Shown: piece by piece, positions 1 to 6,950 of the stretch
How positions within the stretch are numbered: the first letter of the stretch is position 1
How the letters are laid out: every line of letters starts with the position of its first letter
Assembly (NCBI GenBank): GCA_035448625.1
Contig: DAOTJI010000058.1
Span: 1 to 16,302, forward strand
Direction of reading: 5' to 3'
DNA from: UBA8904 sp035448625
GTDB lineage: Bacteria > Desulfobacterota > Syntrophia > Syntrophales > Smithellaceae
DNA: 16,302 nt
Position numbers and translations under genes: made by a program
Notes under the pieces: model-generated
What the model was told of the DNA's origin: nothing
The model's input: only the letters and a program-made list of their open reading frames with translations
The model's database searches: none

Positions 1-264
1 GCAATCTTTTCGCTGATGGACGCGGCCTTTGAAGTGGCCTCCAACTCGCACGGCACAATGGCTGTTGCTCTCAATATGAACATCAATTATCTGGCGTCAC
101 CTTCCAAAGGCGCAATGCTTGCCGCTGAAGCCAGTGAGATCAACAAAACCAAAAGAACCGCCGTTTACGACATCCGCGCCACTGACGATTCGGGAAAACT
201 TCTTGCCACCTGCCAGGCATTGGTTTACCGTCTGGATAAACCGCTGCCGTTTCTCGAAGAATAA
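1..264 (+). CDS. PaaI-type hotdog thioesterase, 3' part only
   Basis: The open frame runs from the window edge to a TAA at 262-264, giving the last 87 residues. The upstream part lies outside the window. The visible half reads like the C-terminal half of a hotdog-fold acyl-CoA thioesterase of the PaaI/YdiI group. It has a 'LMDAAFEVASNSHG' helix, where the family has its central helix with the catalytic acidic residue nearby. This is followed by 'LNMNINYLASPSKGAMLAAEA', the substrate-groove strand, and by 'AVYDIRATDDSGKLLATCQALVYR', the terminal strands. Such enzymes hydrolyse aryl- or acyl-CoA thioesters in the cytoplasm; the substrate cannot be read from this piece. It is convergent with tyrS and separated from it by an A+T-rich inverted heptamer repeat. 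Confidence 0.8.
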   Translation, partial: AIFSLMDAAFEVASNSHGTMAVALNMNINYLASPSKGAMLAAEASEINKTKRTAVYDIRATDDSGKLLATCQALVYRLDKPLPFLEE

Positions 265-273
265 AAAACAGTG

Positions 274-360
274 TTAAATTTTAAGAAATTAAGATTTAAG
301 TTCCGTTGATTTCATGCACGGGATGTTGTCTTTTACTTAAAACTTAAATCTTAAAACTTA
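274..360. repeat. inverted A+T-rich heptamer arrays between convergent genes (locus A), possible bidirectional terminator
   Basis: The right array (336-360) is 3.6 copies of a 7-nt unit, CTTAAAA or CTTAAAT on the plus strand. It includes the tyrS stop codon at 358-360. The left array (274-301) has TTAA cores at 274, 281, 289 and 296, spaced 7, 8 and 7. The two arrays are inverted relative to each other: 289-302 is perfectly complementary to 341-354 (14 bp, 38-nt loop). It could fold in RNA from either strand and so end both transcripts, but the stem is almost all A/U, so the terminator role is inferred. Confidence 0.6.
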
Positions 361-1644
361 TTCATTGATTTCAATAATCAGATACTTTTTCTTGCCCTTG
401 CGGATGCGCAGTTCGCGGCCGCGGGCAAAGTCGTCGATCGACAGTTTTTCATCGACCGCCTTGACCTGGCGTTCGCCCACGTAAATACCGCCCTGCTCGA
501 TAAGGCGCTTGGCTTCCGACATAGACTGAGTGAGGCCGGATTTGGCGCACAAAGAGGCAATCAAAAGACCTGCGTCAAGATCCTTTCCGGCAATGGAATA
601 GCGGGGAATTGCCGATGTGTCGGCCTCGGGCGCTTCGCGCGGAATATCGCTTGATGCAAACAGATCGGCATCCACCGGACGCGAATGGAACGCCTCCATC
701 GACGCGCGCCAGGCGGCCTTCGCGGCATCCGTTCCGTGCGTGACTTTCGTGGCTTCATACGCCAGGACGGTCTTGGCCATGTTCAGCCGGGCGTCGGCCA
801 GTGTCTTGACCACGGCAATTTCTTCAAGAGGCAGATAGGTAAAGAGCTTCAAAAACCTTTCGACATCCGCATCGTCGCAGTTGACCCAGTACTGATAATA
901 TTCGTAAGGGGTGGTCAGATTTCCGTCCAGCCAGACGGTTCCTTTTTCGGTCTTCCCCATCTTGTGACCCTGCGAGGTGGTAATGAGGGGAAAGGTAACG
1001 GCCTGCGCGTCTTTCGCTTCGACCTTCCGGATGAGTTCCGTGCCCGCCAGCATATTGCCCCACTGGTCGTTGCCGCCCATTTGCAGCGCGCAGCCGTAAT
1101 GCTGGAACAGATACAGAAAATCATAGCCCTGCAGGAGCATGTAATTGAACTCGATAAAGTTGAGTCCCTTCTCCAGGCGGATTTTGTAGCTTTCCGCCGC
1201 CAGCATCCGGTTGACGCTGAAGTGCCGTCCGATATCGCGCAGAAATTCGATGTAGTTGATTTTGGTGAGCCAGTCGGCATTGTTGAGGAGCAGCGCGCGG
1301 CCGTCCGAAAAATCAAGATACTGCGAAAGCTGTTTGCCCAAGCACTGCGCGTTGTAGTCGATTTGTTCGCGGGTCAGCACCTGGCGCATTTCCGTCTTGC
1401 CGCTGGGATCGCCGATGAGGCCCGTGCCGCCGCCGACCAGCGCGATGGGACGGTTGCCGCAGCGTTGCATGTGCGCCAGCGCCATGATGGGCACCAGGCT
1501 GCCGATATGCAGGCTGGCGGCCGTGGGATCAAAGCCGATATAGCAGGTGACGGGGCCTTTGGCAAAAAGATCGGCGATCAGGGCCTCGTCCGTGACCTGT
1601 TCGACAAAGCCTCTTTCCTGTAAGACTTCATACGCGCTTTTCAT
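358..1644 (-). CDS. tyrS: tyrosyl-tRNA synthetase
   Basis: This class I aminoacyl-tRNA synthetase charges tRNA-Tyr with tyrosine in the cytoplasm. The 428-residue product has the bacterial TyrRS length and order. The HIGH-type signature is HIGS at residues 46-49. The tyrosine-binding and dimer region includes GGNDQWGN at 190-197. The KMSKS-type loop is written KMGKT at 228-232. A C-terminal S4-like RNA-binding domain covers roughly 360-428. The start at 1642-1644 was chosen because GGAGG lies 6 nt upstream and the protein then begins with the conserved 'MKSAYEVLQERGF'. A longer frame reaching 1767 would run into ymdB. The ymdB stop is 13 nt upstream, so the two are probably co-transcribed. 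The stop codon is part of the heptamer array that follows. Confidence 0.97.
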   Translation of the reverse strand: MKSAYEVLQERGFVEQVTDEALIADLFAKGPVTCYIGFDPTAASLHIGSLVPIMALAHMQRCGNRPIALVGGGTGLIGDPSGKTEMRQVLTREQIDYNAQCLGKQLSQYLDFSDGRALLLNNADWLTKINYIEFLRDIGRHFSVNRMLAAESYKIRLEKGLNFIEFNYMLLQGYDFLYLFQHYGCALQMGGNDQWGNMLAGTELIRKVEAKDAQAVTFPLITTSQGHKMGKTEKGTVWLDGNLTTPYEYYQYWVNCDDADVERFLKLFTYLPLEEIAVVKTLADARLNMAKTVLAYEATKVTHGTDAAKAAWRASMEAFHSRPVDADLFASSDIPREAPEADTSAIPRYSIAGKDLDAGLLIASLCAKSGLTQSMSEAKRLIEQGGIYVGERQVKAVDEKLSIDDFARGRELRIRKGKKKYLIIEINE

Positions 1645-1657
1645 CCCCCGCCTCCGT

Positions 1658-2443
1658 TTATGGATGTAATGGAACGCTGATTCTCTCGATCGCCCTGGCC
1701 CGGCCGCTTTGCCCGTCAATATCCAGCACGACGCCCTGCAGGCGGATGTCGCCCTTGGCCACGTCAAACTTAGCGGGCAGTTGGTTCAAAAATTTTTCGA
1801 TGATGATATTTTTTTGTATTCCGATCACGGAATCAAAAGGACCGGTCATGCCGGCGTCGCTGATGTAAGCCGTTCCCCCCGGCAGAATTTCGTTGTCCGC
1901 GGTCTGCACGTGAGTGTGGGTGCCCAGGACCGCAGAAACTTCGCCGTCGAGGTACCAGCCCAGGGCTTTTTTCTCGGAGGTCGCTTCCGCGTGCATATCC
2001 ACGATGATGACATTCGTTCTGGCCTTGAGCCGGGCAATCTGATCTTTGGCGGCGGTAAACGGGCAATCGATCGGCTGCATGAAAATTCGTCCGGCCAGAT
2101 TGATCACGCCGACTTCCACGCCCGCGGCCGTCGGCATCAGCACCGATCCCGAACCGGGGGCCGCACCCGGATAGTTGGCCGGCCGGATCAGCGATTCGTA
2201 CTCGCCGATAAATTCCACCGCCTCCTTTTTATCCCAGACATGATTGCCGGACGTCAGCACATCGATGTGCATCGCGTACAGCTCCTCGACAATCTCCCGG
2301 GTAATGCCGAAGCCGGCGGCGGCGTTTTCACAGTTGGCAATCACGAGGTCCACGGCATGCGCGTTGACCACGGACGGCAACAGCTCCCGAACCGCCCGGC
2401 GTCCGGGCTTGCCGACGATGTCTCCAATAAAAAGGATGTTCAT
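1658..2443 (-). CDS. ymdB: YmdB-family metallophosphoesterase (2',3'-cyclic nucleotide phosphodiesterase type)
   Basis: The 261-residue protein matches the YmdB/TIGR00282 family of calcineurin-like phosphodiesterases. The metal ligands are all in place: D8 in GDIVGK, E39 and N40 in 'NCENAAAGFG', N67 in SGNHVWD, H151 in 'DMHAEATSEK', and H176 and H178 in GTHTHVQ. In Bacillus the homologue hydrolyses cyclic nucleotides and sits next to rny (ymdA); the same pairing is seen here. The start at 2441-2443 gives the canonical N-terminus 'MNILFIGDIVGKPGRR'. Its Shine-Dalgarno sequence is weak (GAGCAG), but it lies 23 nt after the rny stop, which suggests translation from the same message. A longer in-frame extension would overlap rny. 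The physiological substrate in this organism is unknown. Confidence 0.94.
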   Translation of the reverse strand: MNILFIGDIVGKPGRRAVRELLPSVVNAHAVDLVIANCENAAAGFGITREIVEELYAMHIDVLTSGNHVWDKKEAVEFIGEYESLIRPANYPGAAPGSGSVLMPTAAGVEVGVINLAGRIFMQPIDCPFTAAKDQIARLKARTNVIIVDMHAEATSEKKALGWYLDGEVSAVLGTHTHVQTADNEILPGGTAYISDAGMTGPFDSVIGIQKNIIIEKFLNQLPAKFDVAKGDIRLQGVVLDIDGQSGRARAIERISVPLHP

Positions 2444-2466
2444 TTTCTGCTCAATTTCCGGTGGGC

Positions 2467-4032
2467 CTATCGGGCAAAATTGGACACGCGGGTTTCCCGG
2501 ATGACCGTAACCTTGATCTGCCCCGGATAGGTCAGCTCGTTTTCGATTTTCTTCACGATGTCGTTGCACAGCATGACGGCGTCGTTGTCCGATATTTTTT
2601 CGTTTTCCACCATGATGCGGATTTCCCGGCCCGCCTGGATCGCGAAGCATTTATCCACGCCGTTGAAGGAATGGGCGATCTTCTCCAGTTCCTCCAGTCG
2701 CTGGACGTAGGTTTCCAGCATTTCCCGCCGCGCGCCCGGCCGCGCCGCGGAAAGCGTGTCGGCCGCCTGCACCAGAACGCCCAGGAGCGTATTGTTGCGC
2801 CCGTCGTCGTGGTGCGTGGCGATGGCCTGAACAATGCGCGGATTCTCCCCGAACCGCTTGGCGAAGTCGGCCCCGATGGCCGCGTGCGTGCCTTCGATCT
2901 TGTGGTCCACCGCCTTGCCGATGTCGTGCAGCAGACCCGCCCGCTTGGCCTCCTTGATGTTCATTTTAAGCTCGGCGGCCATCAGCCCCGTGAGATACGC
3001 CACGTCAATGGAATGCTGCAGAACGTTTTGCGAGTAGCTGGTGCGGTACTTCAGCGCGCCCAGCATGTTGATGATTTCCGGATGAATATCATGGACCCCG
3101 CAGTCAAACGACGCCTTCTCGCCCGTCTCCCGAATGATCTGCTCGACTTCCTTTTCGACTTTTTTCACGATGTCTTCGATCCGGCCGGGATGGATTCTCC
3201 CATCCTGGATCAGCCGCTCCAGCGAAATGCGGGCCACTTCGCGCCGAATGGGATCAAAACTGGAAAGGACCACCGCTTCGGGCGTGTCATCGACGATCAG
3301 GTCGATGCCGGTGGCCGCTTCAATCGCCCGGATATTGCGCCCTTCACGCCCGATAATGCGGCCTTTCATCTCTTCGCTGGGCAGATTCACAACGGAAACG
3401 GTGCGTTCCGCCACGTAATCCCCGGCATACCGTTGAATAGAATAAGCAATGATTTCACGAGCTTTTCGATCCGCCGTAAGCTTGGCCTCTTCTTCCGCCT
3501 TGCGGACCAGCACCGCCGCGTCTCGTCTGGCTTCCGATTCCATGGACTGAATCAGAATATTCTTTGCCTCCTCCGGCGTAATACCGGCAATTTTCTCCAG
3601 CTTGTTTTTCTGTTCTTCCACCAGCGCGTCGATTTTTCGATGTTTTTCCTCGATCGCCTGCTCTTTCTGGCTCAGGGCTTTGTCGCGGTTCTCGATATTC
3701 AATTCCTTTTGTGAAAGGGCGTCCATCCGCTTATCCATGTTTTCTTCTTTGCTGCGGATGCGCCGCTCCAGGCTTTCCAGCTCGCTTTTGACCTCCCTGG
3801 TTTCCGCGTCAAAATCCGCCTTCATTTTCAGCAGATTTTCCTTGGCCTGCAAAATGGCTTCTTTCTTGATCGTATCGGCTTCCTTTTTGGATTCCTCCAC
3901 AATCCGGGCCGCAAGGCTCTCCGAAGCCCTAAGCTTCCTCGCGGTAAAGATTTGTTTCAGAAGATAACCGGCAACCGCGCCCACCAAAACCGCCACTATA
4001 ATCAACAGAACATACAGTATAGAGTCCGGCAT
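2467..4032 (-). CDS. rny: ribonuclease Y
   Basis: RNase Y is a membrane-anchored endoribonuclease that starts mRNA decay. The 521-residue product has the full domain order. One N-terminal transmembrane helix covers about 6-25. A long charged coiled coil rich in K/E/R covers about 35-150. A KH RNA-binding domain has GRIIGREGRN at 224-233. The HD hydrolase domain has H340 and the H369-D370 pair in 'AGLLHDIGKAVDH', followed by 'IATHHDDG'. The length is typical for the family. The start at 4030-4032 has a strong AAAGGAGG Shine-Dalgarno sequence. The gene follows 6S RNA and precedes ymdB, with which it probably forms a transcript. A perfect TATAAT lies about 70 nt upstream. I am confident of the identity. 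Confidence 0.97.
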   Translation of the reverse strand: MPDSILYVLLIIVAVLVGAVAGYLLKQIFTARKLRASESLAARIVEESKKEADTIKKEAILQAKENLLKMKADFDAETREVKSELESLERRIRSKEENMDKRMDALSQKELNIENRDKALSQKEQAIEEKHRKIDALVEEQKNKLEKIAGITPEEAKNILIQSMESEARRDAAVLVRKAEEEAKLTADRKAREIIAYSIQRYAGDYVAERTVSVVNLPSEEMKGRIIGREGRNIRAIEAATGIDLIVDDTPEAVVLSSFDPIRREVARISLERLIQDGRIHPGRIEDIVKKVEKEVEQIIRETGEKASFDCGVHDIHPEIINMLGALKYRTSYSQNVLQHSIDVAYLTGLMAAELKMNIKEAKRAGLLHDIGKAVDHKIEGTHAAIGADFAKRFGENPRIVQAIATHHDDGRNNTLLGVLVQAADTLSAARPGARREMLETYVQRLEELEKIAHSFNGVDKCFAIQAGREIRIMVENEKISDNDAVMLCNDIVKKIENELTYPGQIKVTVIRETRVSNFAR

Positions 4033-4102
4033 CGTTTCAACCTCCTTTTATTCCGCCGAGTTCGTTGCCGCGTTTAAACATCAAACCGCACGCCTCAACA
4101 GA

Positions 4103-4108
4103 ATTATA
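4103..4108 (-). promoter_or_regulatory. candidate -10 element for rny-ymdB-tyrS
   Basis: The minus strand reads TATAAT, a perfect -10 hexamer, about 71 nt before the rny start and downstream of the 6S terminator. No good -35 hexamer lies at 16-18 nt: the bases there are TCATTC. The rest of the 4033-4216 spacer shows only the strong rny ribosome-binding site. A promoter is expected here because the 6S closing stem and U tract should stop upstream transcription. Confidence 0.35.
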
Positions 4109-4208
4109 TTTAAACCTTTCAGCCGGAATGACGAAGCAAACCTGCCGAAGGATTCATGATTCCGTTCAATCTGATTTTTACTTCGATGGGGAAAGGGACC
4201 GAGGGGAG

Positions 4209-4224
4209 TTAAAAAAACCCCCGC
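4209..4224 (-). terminator. U-tract after the 6S RNA closing stem
   Basis: The 3' arm of the 6S closing stem (G-rich, 4217-4224) runs straight into seven T residues on the minus strand. Stem plus U tract would act as an intrinsic terminator and define the 3' end of the RNA. This would separate the zapA/6S transcript from rny. Confidence 0.55.
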
Positions 4225-4403
4225 CTATGCCGTGTTGATCACGATTTTGAACCTTTTACATAAGTGGGTGCCGGTTTTGTTTGTTTCAGGCTTTCTGCCC
4301 CCGACCAGCGGGACAAGCGGACATGCACACCGCAAACAAGTATAGGCCCCGGGTTCAAAATGTTGGCTCAAAAACAAATGACAATCACGCACATCGCAGG
4401 GGT
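4217..4403 (-). ncRNA. ssrS: 6S RNA
   Basis: 6S RNA binds sigma70-RNA polymerase and damps transcription in stationary phase. This 187-nt stretch starts 6 nt after the zapA stop, the classic position of ssrS in Proteobacteria. The ends pair: ACCCCUGC at 4396-4403 with GCGGGGGU at 4217-4224. The helix continues with AUGU/GUAU-type and CGUG/CACG steps around small bulges. A 9-bp helix joins 4352-4360 to 4245-4253 (TTTTGAACC with GGTTCAAAA). The apical part contains 'GUGUGCAUGUCCGC', a small hairpin with a CUGGU loop, and 'AGAAAGCCUGAAAC', which closely resembles the E. coli segment around GAGAAGCCUUAAAAC. Length, ends, location and terminator agree. Exact 5' and 3' ends are estimated. Confidence 0.88.
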
Positions 4404-4409
4404 AATTCT

Positions 4410-4688
4410 TTAACTTGCGTTTTCGATCAATTCAATCAATTTTTCGGACCGGTGGGTCAACTGATCGCACAGGTCCTGGTTAACTCCCTTTAATTTCAAA
4501 TAATCTTCTGAAATGTTCAAAGCCGCCAGGATGGCCACATCCACCGTCCGGAGTCCTTCGCTGGATTTCACAATATCTTCCATTCTTTCGTTGACATACC
4601 GGACAACCTTGGCCACTTGTTCATCTTCCGCATCACTTAAAACAGCAAGTTCCCGTCCAAATATTTTAATTTCGTAACGCTTTTTCAA
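4410..4688 (-). CDS. zapA: cell division protein ZapA
   Basis: ZapA is a small cytoplasmic protein that binds and bundles FtsZ filaments at the division site. The 92-residue product has the N-terminal beta-hairpin 'MKKRYEIKIFGRELAVLSD' with the FG turn. It is followed by helices 'VVRYVNERMEDI' and 'VDVAILAALNISEDYLKLK', and a C-terminal coiled-coil helix. This is typical ZapA length and layout. The start codon is TTG (4686-4688): the upstream frame reaches the in-frame zapB-like stop with no ATG or GTG, and the next Met is residue 36, inside the domain. The ribosome-binding site is poor (AGGGCG), so translation may depend on coupling to the gene 18 nt upstream. 6S RNA follows directly. Confidence 0.93.
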   Translation of the reverse strand: MKKRYEIKIFGRELAVLSDAEDEQVAKVVRYVNERMEDIVKSSEGLRTVDVAILAALNISEDYLKLKGVNQDLCDQLTHRSEKLIELIENAS

Positions 4689-4706
4689 AACCCACGCCCT
4701 GGAAGC

Positions 4707-4937
4707 TTATTGGACTACCTTTATATCTGCAAGTAAATCAAGCAACGAATCCACCCTTGCGCGAACATGGTTCCTTTCCTCATCTAGTGCGATAATTTTG
4801 CTTTTGTACCCTTCTATCTCCGATTCTTTATTTTTTAGCGCTTCCTCCAATGTTGAAATCTGTTTTTTCAAAAAACTCTGCTCGCTGACGATCTGTTTAA
4901 TTTTATCCTCAAGCTCATTAAATTTCCCTATTTCCAC
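4707..4937 (-). CDS. ZapB-like coiled-coil protein
   Basis: The 76-residue product is almost entirely a predicted coiled coil. Hydrophobic residues recur every 3-4 positions among E, K, D and Q, with no cysteine or histidine cluster and no membrane segment. Immediately upstream of zapA, in many Desulfobacterota, sits a small coiled-coil protein annotated as ZapB. ZapB bundles with ZapA to organise the FtsZ ring. Size and place fit, but coiled coils align by composition, so the ZapB name is an inference. The start is GTG at 4935-4937, with AAAGGA about 12 nt upstream. An ATG 11 nt earlier is out of frame. It shares the minus-strand operon with dusB (89 nt upstream) and zapA (18 nt downstream). 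Confidence 0.75.
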   Translation of the reverse strand: MEIGKFNELEDKIKQIVSEQSFLKKQISTLEEALKNKESEIEGYKSKIIALDEERNHVRARVDSLLDLLADIKVVQ

Positions 4938-5026
4938 GTTGGTTCCATCCTTTGTCCGTCAAGAATATGTGCCGGCGAGCCTGCTTTTTTCTTTGATTTT
5001 ATTTATGCCAATTCGCCGTGGAGATG

Positions 5027-6016
5027 TCAAGCCATTATTTCGGTTTGGGAGGCGGCAAGGGACCGGAAATACCGCTCTACTTCCGACCTCATCGCGTCGC
5101 CGTCCGTCATCTTCCCCAGCTTTTCCCTCAACCGGACCGAACCGGGCAAACCCCGGGTGTACCAGAGCAAATGTTTGCGAAAAGACTTTTCCGCGAAAAG
5201 CCTGCCATAACAACGCTCTTCATCTTCCCAGTGCTTTTTTACAACCTCCTGCCGGTCCGTCCAGGAGGGGCGGCTGTGGTCTTCCCCTCCCGCCAGTAAT
5301 TGCTGAATTCCTCGAAAGATCCACGGATTTCCCAATGCACCTCTCCCGATCATTACCGCGTCGCACCCGGTTTGTTCAAGCATTCGAATCGCGTCTTCAG
5401 GCTCGCGGATATCTCCGTTTCCGACGACCGGAATCCGGACGGCGCTCTTTACACGACCGATAATGTTCCAGTCCGCAGCGCCGGAAAAGCCCTGATCGGC
5501 GGTACGGCCGTGAACGATGATCGCACAGGCCCCGGAATCTTCAGCTATTCCGGCTATTTCTACGGCATTGATGGAGCCTCGGCTCCACCCGGAACGGATT
5601 TTGACGGTTACCGGCCGTTTTGCCGCCTGAACAACGGCGGTTATGATCCGGCCCGCGAGAAGGGGATTTTTCATCAACACGGCGCCGGAGCCGGTTTTAA
5701 CGACCTTTTTTACCGGACAACCCATGTTGATATCGATTAAAGCGGGATTTTTCGCTGCAATCATGGTGGCGGCCCGCGCCATGACAACGGGATCGGCCCC
5801 GAACAACTGGACGCCCAGAGGCCTGTCCTCCGGGGATGTTTTCAAATATTCAAGCGTTTGAGAAGATCCGCGGATCAGGCCGTTGGCACTGATCATCTCG
5901 GTAAAGCAAAGCGAGCAGCCGAAACGGCGGGCAACCAGCCGAAACGGGAGATTCGTAACGCCCGCCAGCGGAGCGAGCAGCGCCTTACCCTGAAGATCAG
6001 AAATTATATTGGACAC
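5027..6016 (-). CDS. dusB: tRNA-dihydrouridine synthase, DusB type
   Basis: Dus enzymes are FMN-dependent and reduce specific uridines in tRNA to dihydrouridine. The 329-residue product has the TIM-barrel features of the NifR3/DusB group. The start is 'LLAPLAGVTNLPFRLVARRFG'. The NMGCP motif at 97-101 holds the catalytic cysteine C100. Next come 'VKIRSGW', 'IVHGRTADQGFSG' and the FMN phosphate-binding 'VVGNGDI' and 'IGRGALGNPWIF'. A helical C-terminal domain binds tRNA. The start is GTG (6014-6016): an in-frame TGA two codons upstream rules out any longer version, and no clear Shine-Dalgarno sequence is seen. The name DusB (over DusA or DusC) rests on overall resemblance. The 5' flank carries heptamer locus B and then the scaffold gap. 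Confidence 0.93.
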   Translation of the reverse strand: MSNIISDLQGKALLAPLAGVTNLPFRLVARRFGCSLCFTEMISANGLIRGSSQTLEYLKTSPEDRPLGVQLFGADPVVMARAATMIAAKNPALIDINMGCPVKKVVKTGSGAVLMKNPLLAGRIITAVVQAAKRPVTVKIRSGWSRGSINAVEIAGIAEDSGACAIIVHGRTADQGFSGAADWNIIGRVKSAVRIPVVGNGDIREPEDAIRMLEQTGCDAVMIGRGALGNPWIFRGIQQLLAGGEDHSRPSWTDRQEVVKKHWEDEERCYGRLFAEKSFRKHLLWYTRGLPGSVRLREKLGKMTDGDAMRSEVERYFRSLAASQTEIMA

Positions 6017-6024
6017 AAATCAAA

Positions 6025-6052
6025 CACCATTCGCCCATCGCCTATCGCCTGT
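6025..6052. repeat. heptamer array B at the glmU-like stop
   Basis: On the plus strand four 7-nt units follow each other: CACCATT, CGCCCAT, CGCCTAT, CGCCTGT. On the gene strand one unit is TAGGCGA, whose first three bases are the TAG stop of the glmU-like gene. The same array is present, cut short at its first unit, after the gap at 6188-6207. The unit sequence differs from the other three arrays in the window, but the period and the stop-codon anchoring are the same. Confidence 0.7.
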
Positions 6053-6242
6053 TATTCAATAGATATTTTGCGGCTTTTTCCAGCTCTNNNNNNNNNNNNN
6101 NNNNNNNNNNNNNNNNNNNNNNNNNNNNNNNNNNNNNNNNNNNNNNNNNNNNNNNNNNNNNNNNNNNNNNNNNNNNNNNNNNNNNNNGCCCATCGCCTAT
6201 CGCCTGTTATTCAATAGATATTTTGCGGCTTTTTCCAGCTCT
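6033..6242. other. scaffold gap (100 N at 6088-6187) flanked by an exact 55-bp direct duplication
   Basis: The 55 bases at 6033-6087 are identical to those at 6188-6242, immediately on both sides of the N run. An identical overlap at contig ends of odd, k-mer-like length, joined by a round 100-N spacer, is what scaffolders leave when two contigs overlap but are not merged. The real distance is probably minus 55 (no gap at all), or unknown if a longer heptamer array broke the assembly. Both copies contain the same glmU-like gene end and stop, so the protein ends are not affected. Confidence 0.85.
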
Positions 6243-6946
6243 TCGAGCGTGTTGATTCCCATCACTTCGACATAATCGGCCGTCAGGAAGGCCTGGACCT
6301 TCCGCCCTTCCCGTACGGCGATTTCCACGATATCCGTCAGGTAATATTCTTTTTGCTGATTATCGTTTTTCACCAGGGCCAGCGCGGCAAACAAAAACTG
6401 CGTGTCCACGCAATAAATCCCCGTATTAATTTCCAGGATCCGTCTTTCATCCTCCGTGGCGTCCCGGTGCTCGACAATTTTCAAAACGTCGCCGCGGGCG
6501 TTTTTTACGATGCGGCCGTAGGCGTGAGGCCCGGGCGGTTCGGTCGTCATCACCGTCACGCAAGCCTGCGTTTTCTGATGGTGATGAATGAGCGAGCGAA
6601 TCGTTTCCGGCTTCAAAAGCGGCACGTCGCCGCAGAGGATAACCGTTAGCCCTCGATAGTCCGCAAGGATGTTCCGGGCTTGCATCACGGCGTGCCCGGT
6701 CCCCAGTTGCGGCATCTGTGTCACGAACATCAAATCCGAATCTGGAAACGTATCACGCACCCTGTCCGCTTGATGCCCGACCACCACAACGATCTTCTCC
6801 GCCCCCGCTTTGCGGGCCGCCTTCAGAGAATAGTGCAACAGGGGTTTCCCTTCCAGAACATGGAGCACTTTGGCCATGTCCGATTTCATGCGGGTCCCCT
6901 TCCCCGCCGCAAGAATCAATGCGCAGAACTGCAATTTCTTTTCCAA
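6197..6946 (-). CDS. stand-alone GlmU-like UDP-N-acetylglucosamine pyrophosphorylase domain protein
   Basis: The 249-residue product is the N-terminal nucleotidyltransferase half of GlmU. It has the glycine-rich 'LILAAGKGTRMKSDMAKVL' with G15-R19 and K26, 'QLGTGHA' at 80-86, 'CGDVPLL' at 105-111 holding the metal-binding D107, YGR at 143-145, E159 in 'IVEH', N174 in 'EINTGIY' and N232 in GIN. Activity on GlcNAc-1-phosphate plus UTP is the likely reaction. The left-handed beta-helix acetyltransferase half of GlmU (about 200 residues) is absent; the frame ends at TAG in a heptamer array. It starts with TTG (6944-6946) behind AGGAGG, 4 nt after the upstream stop, implying translational coupling. 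A different sugar-1-phosphate substrate is possible. Confidence 0.88.
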   Translation of the reverse strand: MEKKLQFCALILAAGKGTRMKSDMAKVLHVLEGKPLLHYSLKAARKAGAEKIVVVVGHQADRVRDTFPDSDLMFVTQMPQLGTGHAVMQARNILADYRGLTVILCGDVPLLKPETIRSLIHHHQKTQACVTVMTTEPPGPHAYGRIVKNARGDVLKIVEHRDATEDERRILEINTGIYCVDTQFLFAALALVKNDNQQKEYYLTDIVEIAVREGRKVQAFLTADYVEVMGINTLEELEKAAKYLLNNRR

Positions 6947-6950
6947 CCCC

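Noticed and set aside
685..1623. Long plus-strand open frame opposite tyrS
   Set aside because: It is the antisense of a clearly conserved tyrS with no recognisable protein features; similar long antisense frames oppose rny, the CorC-like genes and the purO-purH pair and come from codon bias.
4281..4493. Small plus-strand open frame over 6S RNA and the end of zapA
   Set aside because: It crosses a structured RNA and a conserved gene on the opposite strand, and shows no protein-like features.
5026..5027. Promoter for the zapB-like gene in the 89-nt spacer 4938-5026
   Set aside because: TTGACG and TTGGCA occur, but no -10 lies at proper spacing; co-transcription with dusB is simpler.
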